Source: Amaurobius ferox
Taxonomy: Eukaryota; Arthropoda; Arachnida; Araneae; Amaurobiidae
Reading direction: 5' to 3'
Length of the DNA stretch: 64,000 nucleotides
Assembly (NCBI GenBank): GCA_951213105.1
Contig: OX578146.1
Span: 115,346,387-115,410,386 of the forward strand
This document shows, one piece after another, positions 10,151 to 22,689 of this stretch. Positions within the stretch are counted from its first letter, which is position 1. Every line of letters starts with the position of its first letter. Position numbers and translations under genes: made by a program. The notes under the pieces were generated by a model, which worked only from the letters and a program-made list of their open reading frames with translations, did not search any database and was not told where the DNA came from.

Positions 10151-11800
10151 AGCGTTGCGAAGTCTTAATAAATAATTGTAAATAATGACCAAATAAAATC
10201 ACAATAATTGTTGCATACTTCAAAAAATAGGGATTGCACGTTGCATGTGACAAATTTGTAGAAAATATATTGAGAGTATTAGAAGTTTAATTAAGTATCC
10301 ATATCATTTTGTACAATTAAACTCAATGTAATGCGATATGTAAGAACAAGTTTCAATTGTGTAGAAAGAGGTATGCATTGCCCACATGAAATTTTTGTGT
10401 CCCTTTACCCTCCTATCATCAGTTGACTCAACAACTCTGGCATCTTAGCATTATCACTAGCATATGGTGAATTCATTTATCATTTAACGATATATCAACT
10501 AAAACAGATCGATTCTCCTATTTATTTTTTCACAGTGTACTTAAGTTAGTCTTACTCACTGAGAAAGTATTTTACATACCAATGTTCGTTCCCATTCAAA
10601 ACGATATTGATGTTTAAAGAATCAAGAGATATAGAAGCAATCTCAAACATTATATAAGCAACATAAAATACTGCGAAAATAGGGTTTACTAAGCAGATGT
10701 ACGTTTAAAAATATTTGTTTTTTCCTTCTTCGATGCGAACAAGCTTGAATCTGAACGTCTAAATAAGCAAGGTAAGCTGCGGAAGCAACAACATGTCTGA
10801 AGTATGTAGAGAGTCTTGTTCACACTAAGGAAGAAAATCCAAAGATTTTCTTAACGTAAGTGAACTTATTAAACATTACTTCATTTTACGCTATGACATT
10901 AGTTCATTTATTGTAAGTGAATAAAGTAATGTTTAATATTTCATCTAAAACGTTATGACAAACACCAGAAATTTAATTATAGAAGTTAATTATATCAAAT
11001 TTTATGATTTTGATTCTACAACATAACCCCATACACATATCTCCCGTAATACCAGATGCCATGAAACAGTTTGGCAAATGATGCTACTATGTATGCATAA
11101 TGCCATATATGTTGGGAAAGTTCAAATACCCACAAACAAATTTAAATATATTTGTTTAATAGAACCATGCACTTGTTAAACACATTCGTTCTGCTTACCG
11201 AATTATTGACAGAAGCTTTGTGGGTATCCGTAACCCATTCATCAAAAATAATAGGATAATCCTGTGAATAATGATGAATTTGCAGAAACTCTCGGTACTG
11301 TGTCATTTAGCTAATCTATAATTTGCAATCCAATAATAAAAATGCTAAGCAAGGTGATGGATAGGGTAATCAACTGACTTATTACTGTTAAGCTCCGCAT
11401 GTAATTGTGCATTGGAAGATGTCTTATTTCTTTCCCTTAAAATAAATAGAACATGCAATAAGAAAATAAAGCAATAGAGTCAGTATTCCGAATATCGTGT
11501 TCAGATCGGATTTACACGTATGGAGTAACTCTGAAACTGGATCAGAAAATATTTCAATGATGTATGTACATCTGTCTACATTTCTAGTCAAGGTAACTGT
11601 TGGACACTTAGACACATTGGTCAAATCGAATGTAATTTAGCAGAAGTACTTTATTTGGTATATACTAAAGGTATAATTTATTGGAAGATCAAACAAGAGC
11701 ACATCTCAAAGCTGACGAATATTTTTATCTACACTAAAACTAATACATGTGTGCTGTTAAAGGATTTTTTTGCATACAAAGCGGATAACATCATTTTTAG
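10151..11800. other. AT-rich DNA without recognised features
   Basis: Reading frames here are short and match nothing I recognise. Confidence 0.4.
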
Positions 11801-11807
11801 AGCATGA

Positions 11808-11809
<2 letters not shown>

Positions 11810-11887
<78 letters not shown>
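11810..11887. repeat. (TA)n microsatellite
   Basis: About 38 uninterrupted TA units. Confidence 0.97.
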
Positions 11888-11894
<7 letters not shown>

Positions 11895-12000
11895 AAAGAT
11901 AAAATTAAAAATAAAATAAAAATAGTAAGACTAAATACATGATCACTGTCATACCCTGGTTCAAAAACAATACGTAGGAAAATTAAGGATACATAGGAAC

Positions 12001-12357
12001 ATATATATATATATATATATAATATTTATATATATATATATATATATACATATATATATACACACATATATATATACATATATATATACATATATATACA
12101 CACATATATATATATACATATATATATATACACATTTATATAAATACACACACATAATTATATACATATATACACACATATATATATATATATATATACA
12201 TATATATACACACACACATAATTATATACATATACACACACATATATATATATATACATATATATACACACACACATAATTATATACATATATACACACA
12301 TATATATATATATATACATATATATACACACACACATATATATATATATTATATATC
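12001..12357. repeat. Compound (TA)n/(CA)n minisatellite
   Basis: TA tracts alternate with CACACA blocks and a repeated higher-order word 'CACACATAATTATATACATA', giving a crude tandem of roughly 60-70 bp. The Tyr/Ile/Cys/Val-rich reading frame on the minus strand is an artefact of this repeat. Confidence 0.9.
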
Positions 12358-12359
12358 AT

Positions 12360-14030
12360 ATGTGGTAATTAAAATTATTAAATTTAAAAATACTACTTGA
12401 ACCTACGTTACGTAATTTGAAAATCATAGAACTTGCTTTTTTATCGTTAGAGATCTTAAACTTCTCCAAATAATGCAACCTAAAACAGTATATCTCTGCT
12501 ATCTACTTCTATTTTGGCATAGACTTTGAACGTGGGTCGCTAGCTTAGCATAGACAATATTTATTAGAACACTTAGGTAATTTTTCTTTTTCTCATGAAA
12601 CACACTCGCAGTCAAAAAAAAAATGCTGAGTTATTTTAAACAACGGAATGTTGCTGAAATTATTACAGTTTTCATTTGTTCTCCAATAAAAGGAATGCAA
12701 ATGTTTTCAAATAATAGTTACGGTCATTAATTAAGAGAATCCAGTTTTAATGCATCCTTAGATAGTTCTCTTTCATATGATTCTGAAGACCTTTTTCATT
12801 TCATTTTTCACGGTACAGAGCAATCATACCGGGCCCCGCCCCTTTTAGAGTCAAGGTAGTTTTCAACATTACCACCTCTCACACTAGTTGATTGTAGAAA
12901 TGTTAATTTGCTGCATCGCCGCTGGACACCCTTAGTTGCTTAACCTTTCTTCATGTAACATCTGAGTTGCATCCAGTACCTGGAAGCAATCTGATTACAG
13001 CTTGTATCATAAATTTGTATATTTTCTAATATTCATCTGGGCTCCTTGTCATTTGTTCCAACCATTCATGGATTACAACTTAAAACCCCTCTCGCCACTT
13101 TAAATTGTCAATTTCTTTCTTTTAAACACTTATAATTCTTCAGGCTCAATTTTCACAATATTGTGTTTTTAAAAATATTTCAAACATAAAATAATTATAA
13201 ACTTTGAGTTATTACAGATACATAATGTTTAATGACTGATATTCTGTAACAGCTCGAAATCTGTCTCTGCAGTTTTGAGCAGTTTTTTCGCTGGATCCTT
13301 TATGAATTTTAAGCCACCGACAGACTTCCCCGGTTACTACTAAGATATACAAAATTATGGAATATAGCAAGATTTCGTGCTGCTATTTCAATTAACGGCT
13401 ATTCTGTATCGATCGTAAAGTCGACCTAACGGTGCTAATTATTGCACTGGGGACGTTAATTCCAGTTGTATATTATCGTACGCGTAATTGTAAATTTCTC
13501 TAGAAAATTTTGAAAATGACCTACACAAAAACATTTTTGAAATGATTTTATGATGGGAAGTAATAATACGAAAGTAGTAATAGAAACCCGCATGACACTT
13601 ATTACCGTATATATTTATAGAGTTTTTTTTAATTTATATAACTTCCAGAAAAAGAAAAATAGTAAGTGATATATGTTAAATATTTTTATTCAAGATTTAT
13701 ATATCACTATTTGTTTATTTGTTCATTTTATTTTAAAAACATGACCGTATTAGGAAGTCATGCGAGATTTCAAAGTTAGTGGGTCCTACTAAGGTGAAAA
13801 CTGACCCATTAGTGCTGCTTGTTGTACCAGGCACGTTAATCCCAAATGTTATATTATCTCTTAATCCCAAAATTATCTATTAAAGTGAACTACATGATGA
13901 TATTAAATAAATTTTAGTATTGCGAAGAATGCATAATTCGAAAACAGTAAATAACAATCCACATATTATAGAATAAAATATAATTTCATTGCACCAGAGA
14001 AAAACATATCGACGACAAAATTCCTGGCGA
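12360..14030. other. AT-rich DNA with two weakly similar segments
   Basis: Segments near 13425-13480 and 13795-13855 share words such as 'GTGCT...TTGYACYRGGSACGTTAATYCCA', suggesting a diverged repeat pair about 375 bp apart. Nothing else was recognised. Confidence 0.35.
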
Positions 14031-14275
14031 ATATCCACGATATATATCAAAAGCACGTTGGCATACACATGCAGTGTATGATATATTCAATTCTCAAATT
14101 TCTGCTTCTTAACTTTAACCGTACCATTGTCTCTCTGCATGGATTTTGAGTTGACATAGAGGCTATTGATATAAATCTTTTTGAGAAAGTTATTAGATTT
14201 CAGGAATTCCATTTCAATTCGAAAATGGTAAGAGCCGCCGTATTTTATAAAATGCTGAAAATTTTCAAGATATTT
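14030..14275. repeat. Dispersed repeat E, copy 1
   Basis: It shares an ordered series of words with 16120-16320 and 17500-17710: a 'CACGTTGRCATAC' block, 'TTTCTRCTTYTTAACTNYRACCGTRCC', 'TTGACATAGA...' and 'GAGAAAGTTATTAGAT'. Moderate divergence, no coding potential. Ends not defined. Confidence 0.5.
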
Positions 14276-15079
14276 GGTTTAGTTAATTCATGAGGGCGAG
14301 TTCCAAATTCAGTCAAAGATACCAAAGAGGCAGAACATAATGGTGATAAAATTTGTTATTACCAACAGTGTTCAAACACTTTAAAATTGCATATGCATAA
14401 AATTGTATCTTAATTGTATTTATTTTAAGAAATTTGTATTTATTGTATTTGTATTTATTGTTTCTATATATCTAAAGATATATAGAAACTCCAAACATAA
14501 AATGTATAAAAATTAGTTAAAACTGTATTTGAGAGAAATGATATCGTGCTGCTTAGCATTGGAAATAATTGACTTCTCTGTAAAAATGCTTGAATAAAGT
14601 TGAAAATTATAGAGTAAAGGATATTTATTTCAATCGGAATAATAAAAAGTTACATAAATGTATTTAATAAATTCAAGATATATACTGTGTTTATTGGTCG
14701 GGTAACAAGATAAAGTGAAATTACAGGAAGTACTTTCATTTACTTACTGCATCATCTGTTAAGGAATATCTATTGAAATACGGAAATATACGATATATTT
14801 TAATGTTTCCATTGAGTCCAGTGTCTATATTAATGCTTCTTTTACGATTCCATTTATTTTGTAAATTTATTTTCAAACCGAACTATTATACTTAATTCTT
14901 TAGATTTATCCATGGACAAAATTTCCTATAGTGTAAGGGAAACTTACATTTGTCCGATTGTGATAAAAATTGGTGGATGTGAAGAATATACATAGAAAAA
15001 GAATCGATTACAATTTCAGAACAATGTAATGATTTAGAGTTTGACCGTATACAAAGGGAGGTAGTCAATAAGGCTTTGG

Positions 15080-15680
15080 TCTACTTCTGGCCTGGATGCA
15101 AGATTGATCCCGGTGTGGCATACACTGATAAAGTTCACGGATGGTGTCCTGCGGAAGGTCTTGTCAAATTGTTTCCAACTGTCGGGCTAAACCCGCCTTT
15201 CTATAACGTCCCAAATGTGCTCTATGGGAGAGAGATCAGGAGACCTAGCTGGCCAAGGACGTCTTGGGCAAGCTTGACGACAATTCATAGCAACACGTGC
15301 CGCGTGCGGCAGGGCATTATCTTGTTGAAAAGTAAGTCCGGGGTGCGTAAGAAGAACGACAACACAACCGATCGTAGAATGTTGTCTACGTACCGCCGTG
15401 CTGTCAGTGTGCCAGAAATGACTACCAAAGGGGTCCGGCAATCAAAGGAGATGGTCCGTCAGACCATACCCACCTGCAGATATACACCTGCCCAGATATA
15501 CACCTGCCCAGATACACACCTTCTGAATGCGCAGTTCCGATGCGCTGGAGCTCCAATTATTTTTTCATTGGACACCAAATTCTATTCATTTGCATGTTCG
15601 CTCAAAATGTCTTAGCATACGAAATTTCATTACAATCGGACAACTCCTTCTTGGTACGTCAATTTTTTTTGTTATAGAGT
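15080..15680 (-). pseudogene. Tc1-like transposase fossil, C-terminal half
   Basis: The minus strand reads 'LTFQQDNALPHAARVAMNC' (the second catalytic aspartate block, QQDNA-H) and then 'WPARSPDLSPIEHIWDVIER' (the third catalytic acidic residue block), diagnostic of Tc1/mariner DDE transposases. The sequence on the 3' side (15080-15190) continues the C-terminal tail. On the 5' side, 15600-15680 read on the minus strand (A-run, TTGACGTACCAAGAAGGAG, then a purine-rich stretch) resembles the leader inside the left end of the Tc1 element at 58661. The N-terminal DNA-binding domain is lost and frames are broken. The plus-strand frame across 15076-15615 is a shadow. Confidence 0.82.
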
Positions 15681-15682
15681 AT

Positions 15683-15688
<6 letters not shown>

Positions 15689-15731
<43 letters not shown>

Positions 15732-15763
15732 AAAGTAAGTACATATATATATATACATAGTAA

Positions 15764-15806
<43 letters not shown>
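15689..15806. repeat. (TA)n microsatellite with duplicated AGTAAGTACA spacer
   Basis: Three TA tracts separated by 'AGTAAGTACATA' words. It abuts the 5' edge of the Tc1 fossil; TA is the Tc1 target. Confidence 0.9.
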
Positions 15807-15807
<1 letters not shown>

Positions 15808-16119
15808 TTTAATTTTATATGGAAATTTAAGAACATATTTTAATGAGTTTTGTAAAGAATTGTTAATTTCTTAGGCGAATTAAATATTTTAATGGATTGT
15901 TTTAAAATCCATATTATTTATAATTTTATTATAATCTTCAAATATATTAAATCACGTGCAACGGCAGTACATTTGCTTATAAATTACATTGCAAAGAGAG
16001 AAAGAAGTAACGTTCTAAACACCAAAATGGCAAAGAATCTTTCATCCTTTCAAAACGAATGGAATAACAAGGCATATAAAGCAAAATGAAAACATATGAA
16101 CAAAATTACTGCATCTACA

Positions 16120-16320
16120 CTCGAGATATCTGAGAAACACGTTGACATACTCGTTTTCGAATTTCTACTTTTTAACTACGACCGTGCCGTTAAGATTTCG
16201 ATTTGACATAGATACCTTTGACATAACTATTTTATAGAGCGTTATTTAATACTTTAAATTCTATTTGAGCCTAAAAGCTATGAGAAAGGCGAATTTTTAA
16301 CTTTTCAAATTTTCAAAATG
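16120..16320. repeat. Dispersed repeat E, copy 2
   Basis: Shares ordered words with copies near 14030 and 17500, including 'ACACGTTGACATACTC', 'TTTCTACTTTTTAACTACGA' and 'GACATAACTATTTT'. Its upstream flank (16045-16110) also matches the copy 3 flank ('ATCCTTTCAAAAC', 'AGCAAAATGAAAACA'). Confidence 0.5.
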
Positions 16321-16639
16321 TTTTCCATCGTTGTATGATGCATGAAACAAATGTAAAATTTTTTATCTAGGAAAAACATAACTTTCACTATATAATTAAA
16401 TGGCATTACTTCTTTTAATACGAAATAATAATGGATAAAATCCACTGCATAATGCTTTTAACGTTGAAAAAATACTAACTTTTGGCGCTTTTCTTGATGA
16501 CAGCATGTAAATATTTTTTTAAAGTACAGCATTAACTTATATTTTCTTCAAATATAACTTGGCCATTGAAAATATTGCTAGCATACGCTAAGCAATTTAG
16601 TTTATATTAAAATATGTTAATTATTAATACATTAATTTG

Positions 16640-16910
16640 GCACCATTTCCCTAACTTTGGTGTTATTTTTGCCAATATAGTGAAATTTTCTCACCATTTA
16701 TAAGAGTCTCCAAATTAGCTATATTTTGCCAAATTAGTCGCAAAGTCCGCCAAATTTATCTCCAAGTGCTATATATTTGACGACACTTACTACTTTTCAA
16801 TTTTATAAAATTTTTTAGATGAATTTATTTAAACAAAACTTGCAGTATTACGAAAACGGTTTAGGCTAGTACTCCACATTTTGCGTCATTCGTTTTCGAA
16901 TGAAAATACC
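16640..16910 (+). mobile_element. Ancient A-family core fragment
   Basis: It preserves the order of the A core: 'TTTGGCACCATTT' and degraded TCGCCAA/TTGGCGA boxes (16690-16770), 'GACGACACTTACTACTTTTC', then a diverged 'GTATTACGAAAACGGTTTAG' block standing for 'AATATCTCGAGAACGGTTCA'. Ends are absent, so this is an old, heavily mutated copy. Confidence 0.5.
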
Positions 16911-17126
16911 GTCAAACCTATTTAAAACGGAACCCGCAGGAAACGAAACACTGTAGTAAGCTGACAATATTTTTGTCCCGTCTGAATATATAGAAAAGTT
17001 ATGTTATTTCCCCTTTGTGAGACGGAATCTGCACATATCGGAAATAGAAGGCAAATTAAAACAATTTCTTAATAATGCATCAGCAGAAGAACATGTACTT
17101 GGTTTATCTGGTCGGTTTTCTCACTC

Positions 17127-17140
17127 CCCCCCCCCCTAAG
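17127..17140. repeat. Poly-C tract, paired with a second near 17975
   Basis: A C-run in a context like that of the C-run at about 17977-17989 ('CCCCCCATGAAGGTAACAG' there, 'CCCCCCTAAGAAAAGTACTG' here, each followed by a CAGGT word). Both probably belong to one dispersed repeat that also includes repeat E. Confidence 0.4.
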
Positions 17141-17499
17141 AAAAGTACTGATTTTGCACTCGAAACAGGTCAATCTTATTGGTGGTATTTTGTATTTTGT
17201 ATCATTGTCGTAAATTTCATTTGATATTAAATAGTCCAGTAAATTATGTAATTATGCTGGTCCAAAATAAAAGAAAATTGTAAAAAACACCAAAATATTT
17301 CACATTTTAAAAATAGTTATTTTCGATAGTGTGGGCAAACTATATATAAAATGCATCGCTGATCCACACAGAAATTTTTACGTTTCCATAATACTATCAC
17401 AGTAAAATTGCTATAAATCCATCAAGTCTTTAGAAAAATCGGAATACGAATCCTTTCAAAACAGAGCAAAATGAAAACACATGAATAAAATGCATTACT

Positions 17500-17710
17500 G
17501 CATGTGCACTCGTGATGTCTAAAAAGCAGCACATTAACATAAGCCTAGATTTTTTTTTTTGCTTTTCAATTCAACTATGCTATCTTGTGCAAAGGACATC
17601 GGCGTGACAATGAAAACTTTGGCGTAACTATTTTTTAAGAAAGTTAGTCGATGCTTGAAACTCTGTGTCATCCTGAAAACGATGAGAATGGCGTTTCTTA
17701 AAAAATTTTA
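17500..17710. repeat. Dispersed repeat E, copy 3
   Basis: Matches copy 2 over its flank and body ('AGCAAAATGAAAACACATGAA', 'GCGTAACTATTTTTTAAGA', 'GAAAGTTAGTCGATGCTTGA'). Two 40-bp segments rich in 'AGAAAAATGTCAGAGAAA' follow at 17800-17850 as a small tandem repeat. Confidence 0.5.
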
Positions 17711-18185
17711 TACGTTGCACATTTATGAAATGTTTTCACTTTAAATGTATGAGAGAAACGGGAAAAAAATGTCCAAAATTACAAAAGGAAATATTGCAGT
17801 CGTAGAAAAATGTCAGAGAAACAAGTAGAAAAATGTCAGAGAAAAATATCCAAAATTTCAAAAGGAAATATTGAACTCTTAAGAAATGAGAATTATCCTT
17901 GATATTGTAAAACTTTGCAAATTTTGGAAAATAAGACATCAACCAGATTTAAAGTAGCGTTCTAAGTTACGATTGCCCCCCCCCCCCATGAAGGTAACAG
18001 AAAACCTGAACCAGGTTCAATTTTTTTATGTGCTCACAAGCATGGAATAGCCGGTGCCTGTAATGACAGCAAGAAAGCATGTTATGCACCATGATTCTGC
18101 AGACCTTCAATGGAAAGGATAAATTCTGTGCTACCACTCAATATAAAGTTATATAAAATTTCGGTTTGATTATGCGCTGTTACTA

Positions 18186-18953
18186 CACTGCTGGCCATCC
18201 AAAATGCAACACCATGAAGGAAGCATCCAATAAGTATGAAATTTGCACCATACGTAGACCTCGATAGCAAATACAAATGATTAGAATTTCAGTTCTTATG
18301 TCGCCCATATGCAAATCATGTGCGCCAAACTCTTGCATTATGCATCGCCATACCGGTCCTTCACCTGTCGTTATGGTTTGGGGTGGCATTGGATTTTACT
18401 CCCGCACCCCTTAATACGCATTGCCGGTACACTCAACAGCCACCACTACATCTCTGAAGTTTTGGAGCCTGTTGTCTTATCTTACCTTCAAGTTTTGCCT
18501 GCGGCCAAGTTTCAACAGGACAATGCTATACCACACGTGGCACATATCGTTCAGCATTTCTTCAGTGCCCACCAAGTTCCACTGCTCCCTTGGCCCGCCC
18601 GTTCTCCAGATCTGTCGCCCATTGAACACGTCTGGTCGATGATTGGCAAACGACTGGCCCAGCAAACACCACCAGCTACTACGACAGATGAAGTTTGGCA
18701 ACGTGTGGAAGCAGTATGGGCTGACATACCCCAAGAACACATCCAAAGTATCTTTCTTTCAATGCCGAGGCGTGTAGCACCAGTTATTGTCAGCCATGGC
18801 GGCTGCACAAAATACTGATTTTTTCGTATTCCGCAAGTCGAATGGGGCTGTATTTCAATCAATTCATCCTTGTACTTTATGTTCTTTGTCCAATAAAGTT
18901 GGCTTTGATATCTCTTGTCTTTCATGGTGTTGCATTTTGGATGGCCAGCAGTA
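18186..18953 (+). mobile_element. Internally deleted Tc1/mariner element with 32-bp perfect inverted ends
   Basis: The left end contains ACTGCTGGCCATCCAAAATG, continuing CAACACCATGAA; the right end is its exact reverse complement (32 matching bases, 18187-18218 against 18921-18952). TA dinucleotides flank both sides (18184-18185 and 18954-18955), the target expected for Tc1/mariner. At 768 bp it is about half a normal Tc1 element; the N-terminal half of the transposase is missing. Confidence 0.9.
18370..18820 (+). pseudogene. Tc1-like transposase, C-terminal half with a frame break
   Basis: 'VMVWGGIGFYSRTP' is read in one frame (about 18372-18415) and 'GTLNSHHYISEVLEPVVLSY' in another from about 18427, so a frameshift separates them. 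The second frame continues 'AKFQQDNAIPHVAHIVQHFF' (second catalytic Asp block), 'WPARSPDLSPIEHVWSMIGK' (third catalytic acidic residue, here Glu) and a C-terminal tail ending at a stop near 18818. The helix-turn-helix region and first catalytic Asp are absent. Minus-strand reading frames here are shadows. Confidence 0.88.
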
Positions 18954-18959
18954 TATATA

Positions 18960-20175
18960 CACTGTGAAACACTGTTAAAATAAGAACGATCATTCTGGCA
19001 TGCAGGACAAGTTTTAAAAGTATTTTACCAAACAAACGATAAGCTAAGCTTCAGTCGAACAAACTCCCAGACAGAATGCGGTCAAAATCCAAAATATTTT
19101 GGACAGTTTTATGAATGAAGGTATCCAAATTGATTTCTTGGAGATAAGCGCAGGGTCAAGCAGATTGCATCAGCCAAATTTCATATCAGGATATTGTGGA
19201 TTATAAAAGAAAAAGGTTATCTTGGAGCTTAATGAGTGGCCTTGAATTTAAAATGGTACATTGCGAAAGTTATAACTCGCCAACATTTTTTCTGTATTTC
19301 CCGGTGATACCTGAAACTCGAACTGATTAATAGACAAAGTCATCTTTACTTACACAATAAACAGACATTAACTTGCTCAATCTAAAATTTATTAATATTA
19401 TTATTCATACTAAATTTTACAATTGCTTAACTTCACCATCATTAGTTAGCCAAACCAAGACGCTTGCGTTCAGAGTGCCTGGGTCCGAAGGACCTTCACC
19501 TCCATCTCAGAATGTAGATATTGTCCACTGTTAATGGTCTTGGAATAGCAATATGTGATAGTAATATACACTCATTTTCAAGGATGCTGTGTTGAGATCA
19601 GAGACGGCTGATGTTCTACCGTCTTCGTCTTGGGATGGCTGATACTGGGCTGTGGCTATAAGAGAAGAGGGCGTGGCCAGGGGAAGAACAAGCCAATGGA
19701 AAACGGCAAGGAAAAACCACCAATTACAGGTTTGTAGTATGTATAAAAAAGTAAATACAAGTTATCTAGTCAAAAGTCATTATAGTTTAAGATTTAAAAG
19801 GATAAATTATGAAATTAAGATCAGTTAAGAATTAAGTTAAGTTTATATTTTCAGTTTCAAGTTTTAACTGTTGTGCATAAGTCAGAGTAAAGTTTTATAG
19901 GACTTTAAGAAAATTCGTATTAATTAGTTTAAATTAATTAAATAGTTAGTTTAGCGTCGCAATTATTTATCAATAATTTAACAGTCAGCATGTGTGCTGA
20001 TACAAAAAGCATCTTAGGGGATACCGGGCTGGCATTAAATTCGCGAGCTATAACAAGTCATTGTTCACTAGGATTGAGCTCTCATCGGGTGGGACTAATC
20101 AGGAGACCCCATTTCACTTTGGAATTGCCTAAGCAATAACCTAAGTGAAACAGAGTCCATCTATCGTTGCCCTGC
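18960..20175. other. Unassigned DNA; right part may be 3' UTR of the Jockey-like fossil
   Basis: No coding match before 20180. Because the neighbouring retrotransposon runs on the minus strand, sequence just left of 20180 is where its 3' UTR would lie. No poly-A tail (T-run) was found to mark the end. Confidence 0.35.
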
Positions 20176-20179
20176 GAAG

Positions 20180-21645
20180 ATATTAGGAAACTCGTGCTTG
20201 GGGCGTTATATATCTTAGGCTCTTCCACGGTGGCGCCGTAGGACCAGAAAAAATATGTATAGATCTTCTTTTCCTGAGATAGGAAAGGGTGGAAGGGTCA
20301 TAGCTACTATCAACGTCTCTCAGGCAGGGTTTGTTAGTGTTTCTCCTGAAAAAATTTCGTGAAGTTTTCTGAATATACCCAGCAACATCTGGGACTTTGA
20401 GATCGTGATAAATCACCTCGTTCTGGACAAATCAGGATGCATTTATAATGCAGCGTAGAACTTTGTTTTGAAAAAATTGCAATTTCTCGATATGGCTTTT
20501 TGCAGCCGATCCCCAGACGCATACAAAAAGGCCGGTGCGGTGATTTGTTTATAGATGATCAGCTAATTAGAGAGGGACAGATGAGATTTTTTACCGAGAA
20601 GTGGGAGGAGTGATGTATAAGTTTTATTTGCAGTTGAAATTTTATTTTGGATGTGTTCTCTGACAGTCATCTTGTCGGCCAATCTGACACCAAGTACTTG
20701 ACAGAGTGAGAAAAGGGGATCGGTTCGTTGAAGATTTTAAGGGTAAAGTTATAACTAAGTTCTCGGTAGCTGGGTTTGAATATGCAGACTGCACTCTTGG
20801 TCGGATTAATTTTGATTCTCCAGGTCACGAGACAGTGCTCAAGGTTATGTTTTATGTAGCTTTGTAAAGTGTTAATAGCGTTATGTGGTGAGCAGCTTCT
20901 AGAAATCAGGGCTGTGTTATCTGCAAAGATGGCCAGCTTTATTTGCGGGATCTTGGGAATATCATTAATAAAGATGTTGAAAAGCACTGGACTCAGATTT
21001 CCGTCATGTGGCACCCCGGCCTGATTGGTCGAAAAGAACAGAGAGTTTGATCTACTAGTAAGCGGAAAGAACGGTTAGAGAAATACGAGTCGATGAAAGC
21101 CAAAAGTTGTGTCTAAATACCAAGTCGAACCAGCTTGGTTATCAGACCAGAAATAAACGTTTTATCAAAAGTCTTTGTGATGTCGAAAACGACAATGCTG
21201 GTGTACTGCCTGTTGGTATAGTTTTCATGAATAGTTTCCACTACACGAATGAGTTGAGAATGCGTGGAAAAATCAGATCGAAATCCGTTATTTTCAGGTA
21301 TGATAATATCTTTCGATCTGCAGAAACTAGTCAAACGTCTAAGCAACACTAATTAATAAATTTTGGAAAGGCTTGATAAGAGGCTAATTGGTCTGTAGCT
21401 TTCAGCAAGATATGAATTTTGGTTGTTTTACAAGAGAGGGATAATAGTGACAGTCTTCCAACTCTGGGGAAAATAATAGCGAAGGTCCAACATAATAATT
21501 TAGTAGCACGGTGAGCCAGCAAACATAAGTAATGGGAAGGTTATGTATCATCCTGTTGCTGATATTATCAAGGCCGGGTGATTTCTTTAATTTGAAGCTT
21601 TTGATAATGTCTAGAACTTCATCCGAGTGCATGTTATCGAGGTCA
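20180..21645 (-). pseudogene. Jockey-like non-LTR retrotransposon reverse transcriptase fossil
   Basis: Reading 21632 to 20183 on the minus strand gives the RT blocks in order, in changing frames: 'SFKLKKSPGLDNISNRMIH' (K-x-x-K-S-P-G-x-D, near 21580); 'GFRSDFSTHSQLIRVVETI' and 'VFDITKTFDKTF' (GFR...QL and D-x-x-K-A-F-D, 21113-21349); 'LSPVLFNIFINDIP' (L-S-P-x-L-F-N) and 'FADNTALISRS', a F-A-D-D motif whose second Asp is replaced by Asn (20667-21014); then 'LGIGCKKPYREIAIFSK' and 'DLKVPDVAGYIQKTSRNFF', typical of the Jockey-clade C-terminus (20183-20522). Endonuclease and ORF1 are absent, as in 5'-truncated copies. Several frame changes plus the catalytic change make it inactive. Confidence 0.85.
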
Positions 21646-21869
21646 TTTTCTGCTTGTACTTTAAGTGCATTCTGATTGGTCTGTTGGAATTCATGTAAAA
21701 TGCCTGTGTAAAGACAATCATTAATTATATTTACAACTTATTAGTTTTTAGAATATTACAGTCTATCTTGCTTAACTGAGTCGGCTGTGATATAGTTGGA
21801 GACTTTGTTACTGACTTCTAGTCAAGTTAAATTAACCCTCATAATACGACAGATACCTCATATAACGAC

Positions 21870-22513
21870 AGAGTCAAATTCATTTCCTCTTTATTTCATT
21901 AATAATTCATTAAATTGAGTTTAATTGCACTAAATAACAAGCAAAATTGATTGAAATTACACTAAATTTCATTTTTAATTCAGCTTTCGTTTTTATTTGA
22001 TAACTGAACTTATTCTCCAAACCGGCGTAACAAAAATGCGGAAAAACTAAAATATCTCGAGAACGGAGATGCCTAGAGTAAATGGGTTGTTCTTATTCCT
22101 GTCATCGTCAAATAGTACATGCAAAACAAGCATTTAATTAGTGCATTTCTGCATACGTAGTCTTTTATTTCAGATTTTGGCGATTTCTGCGGGTCATTCA
22201 GCAAAAAATGCAGATTAATATTTCCGAATCGTACCAAAATCTTATCAGCACCAGGGTCACCCACAAGTGACTTATCTATATCTACCAAATTTTGTGAAAC
22301 TCTGTTAATTAGTTTTTTAGCTAGAATGGATATAAGCAATTTTTGCTGGCAGTTTTACAAAAACAGGCAAGTTCTTTTATCTCGAATCATACCGAAATCT
22401 AATCAGCACCAGGATCAACCACAAGAGACTTACCTACTAAATTTTATGAAATTATGCCAATTAGTTTTTCAGTTAGAGTGGATACATACATTGAACGGAC
22501 AGACAGACGCACA

Positions 22514-22555
<42 letters not shown>

Positions 22556-22687
22556 TGTCATTCTAAAAATAGCTTTTTCTTGTAATAGATGCCACAAAAC
22601 GGGTAGATCCGACGAAAACTCGATTTGCGATTCCCGACAGAATTCCAATACTTTCCCTATACATTACCATGTATTGCAGGGAAAGTA
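21870..22687 (+). mobile_element. Family B Helitron-like element, 5'-truncated copy (B1)
   Basis: The 3' end is complete: hairpin at 22650-22686 (ACTTTCCCTATACAT / ATGTATTGCAGGGAAAGT). Upstream are the microsatellite (AC then AG, 22509-22555), two tandem copies of the ~150-bp internal unit containing 'ACCAAATTTTGTGAAA' or variants, and 'AATATCTCGAGAACGG' near 22052. The 5' start motif is missing; similarity begins near 21870. It is more diverged than the B copies at 35-43 kb. Confidence 0.75.
22509..22556. repeat. (AC)n(AG)n microsatellite
   Basis: Lies at the family B microsatellite position but is AC/AG rather than the usual CTGT/TG type. Confidence 0.9.
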
Positions 22688-22689
22688 TA

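Noticed and set aside
11961..12215. 84-codon Tyr/Ile-rich frame
   Set aside because: It is a translation of the TA/CA compound repeat.
15076..15615. 179-codon plus-strand frame
   Set aside because: It is the shadow of the Tc1-like transposase on the minus strand, which shows the catalytic motifs.
18477..18925. Minus-strand frames of 89 and 124 codons
   Set aside because: They are shadows of the plus-strand transposase remnant.
19400..20000. LTR of a Gypsy-type element
   Set aside because: No second copy, no TG...CA ends and no tRNA primer site were found; the neighbouring RT is of the non-LTR type.
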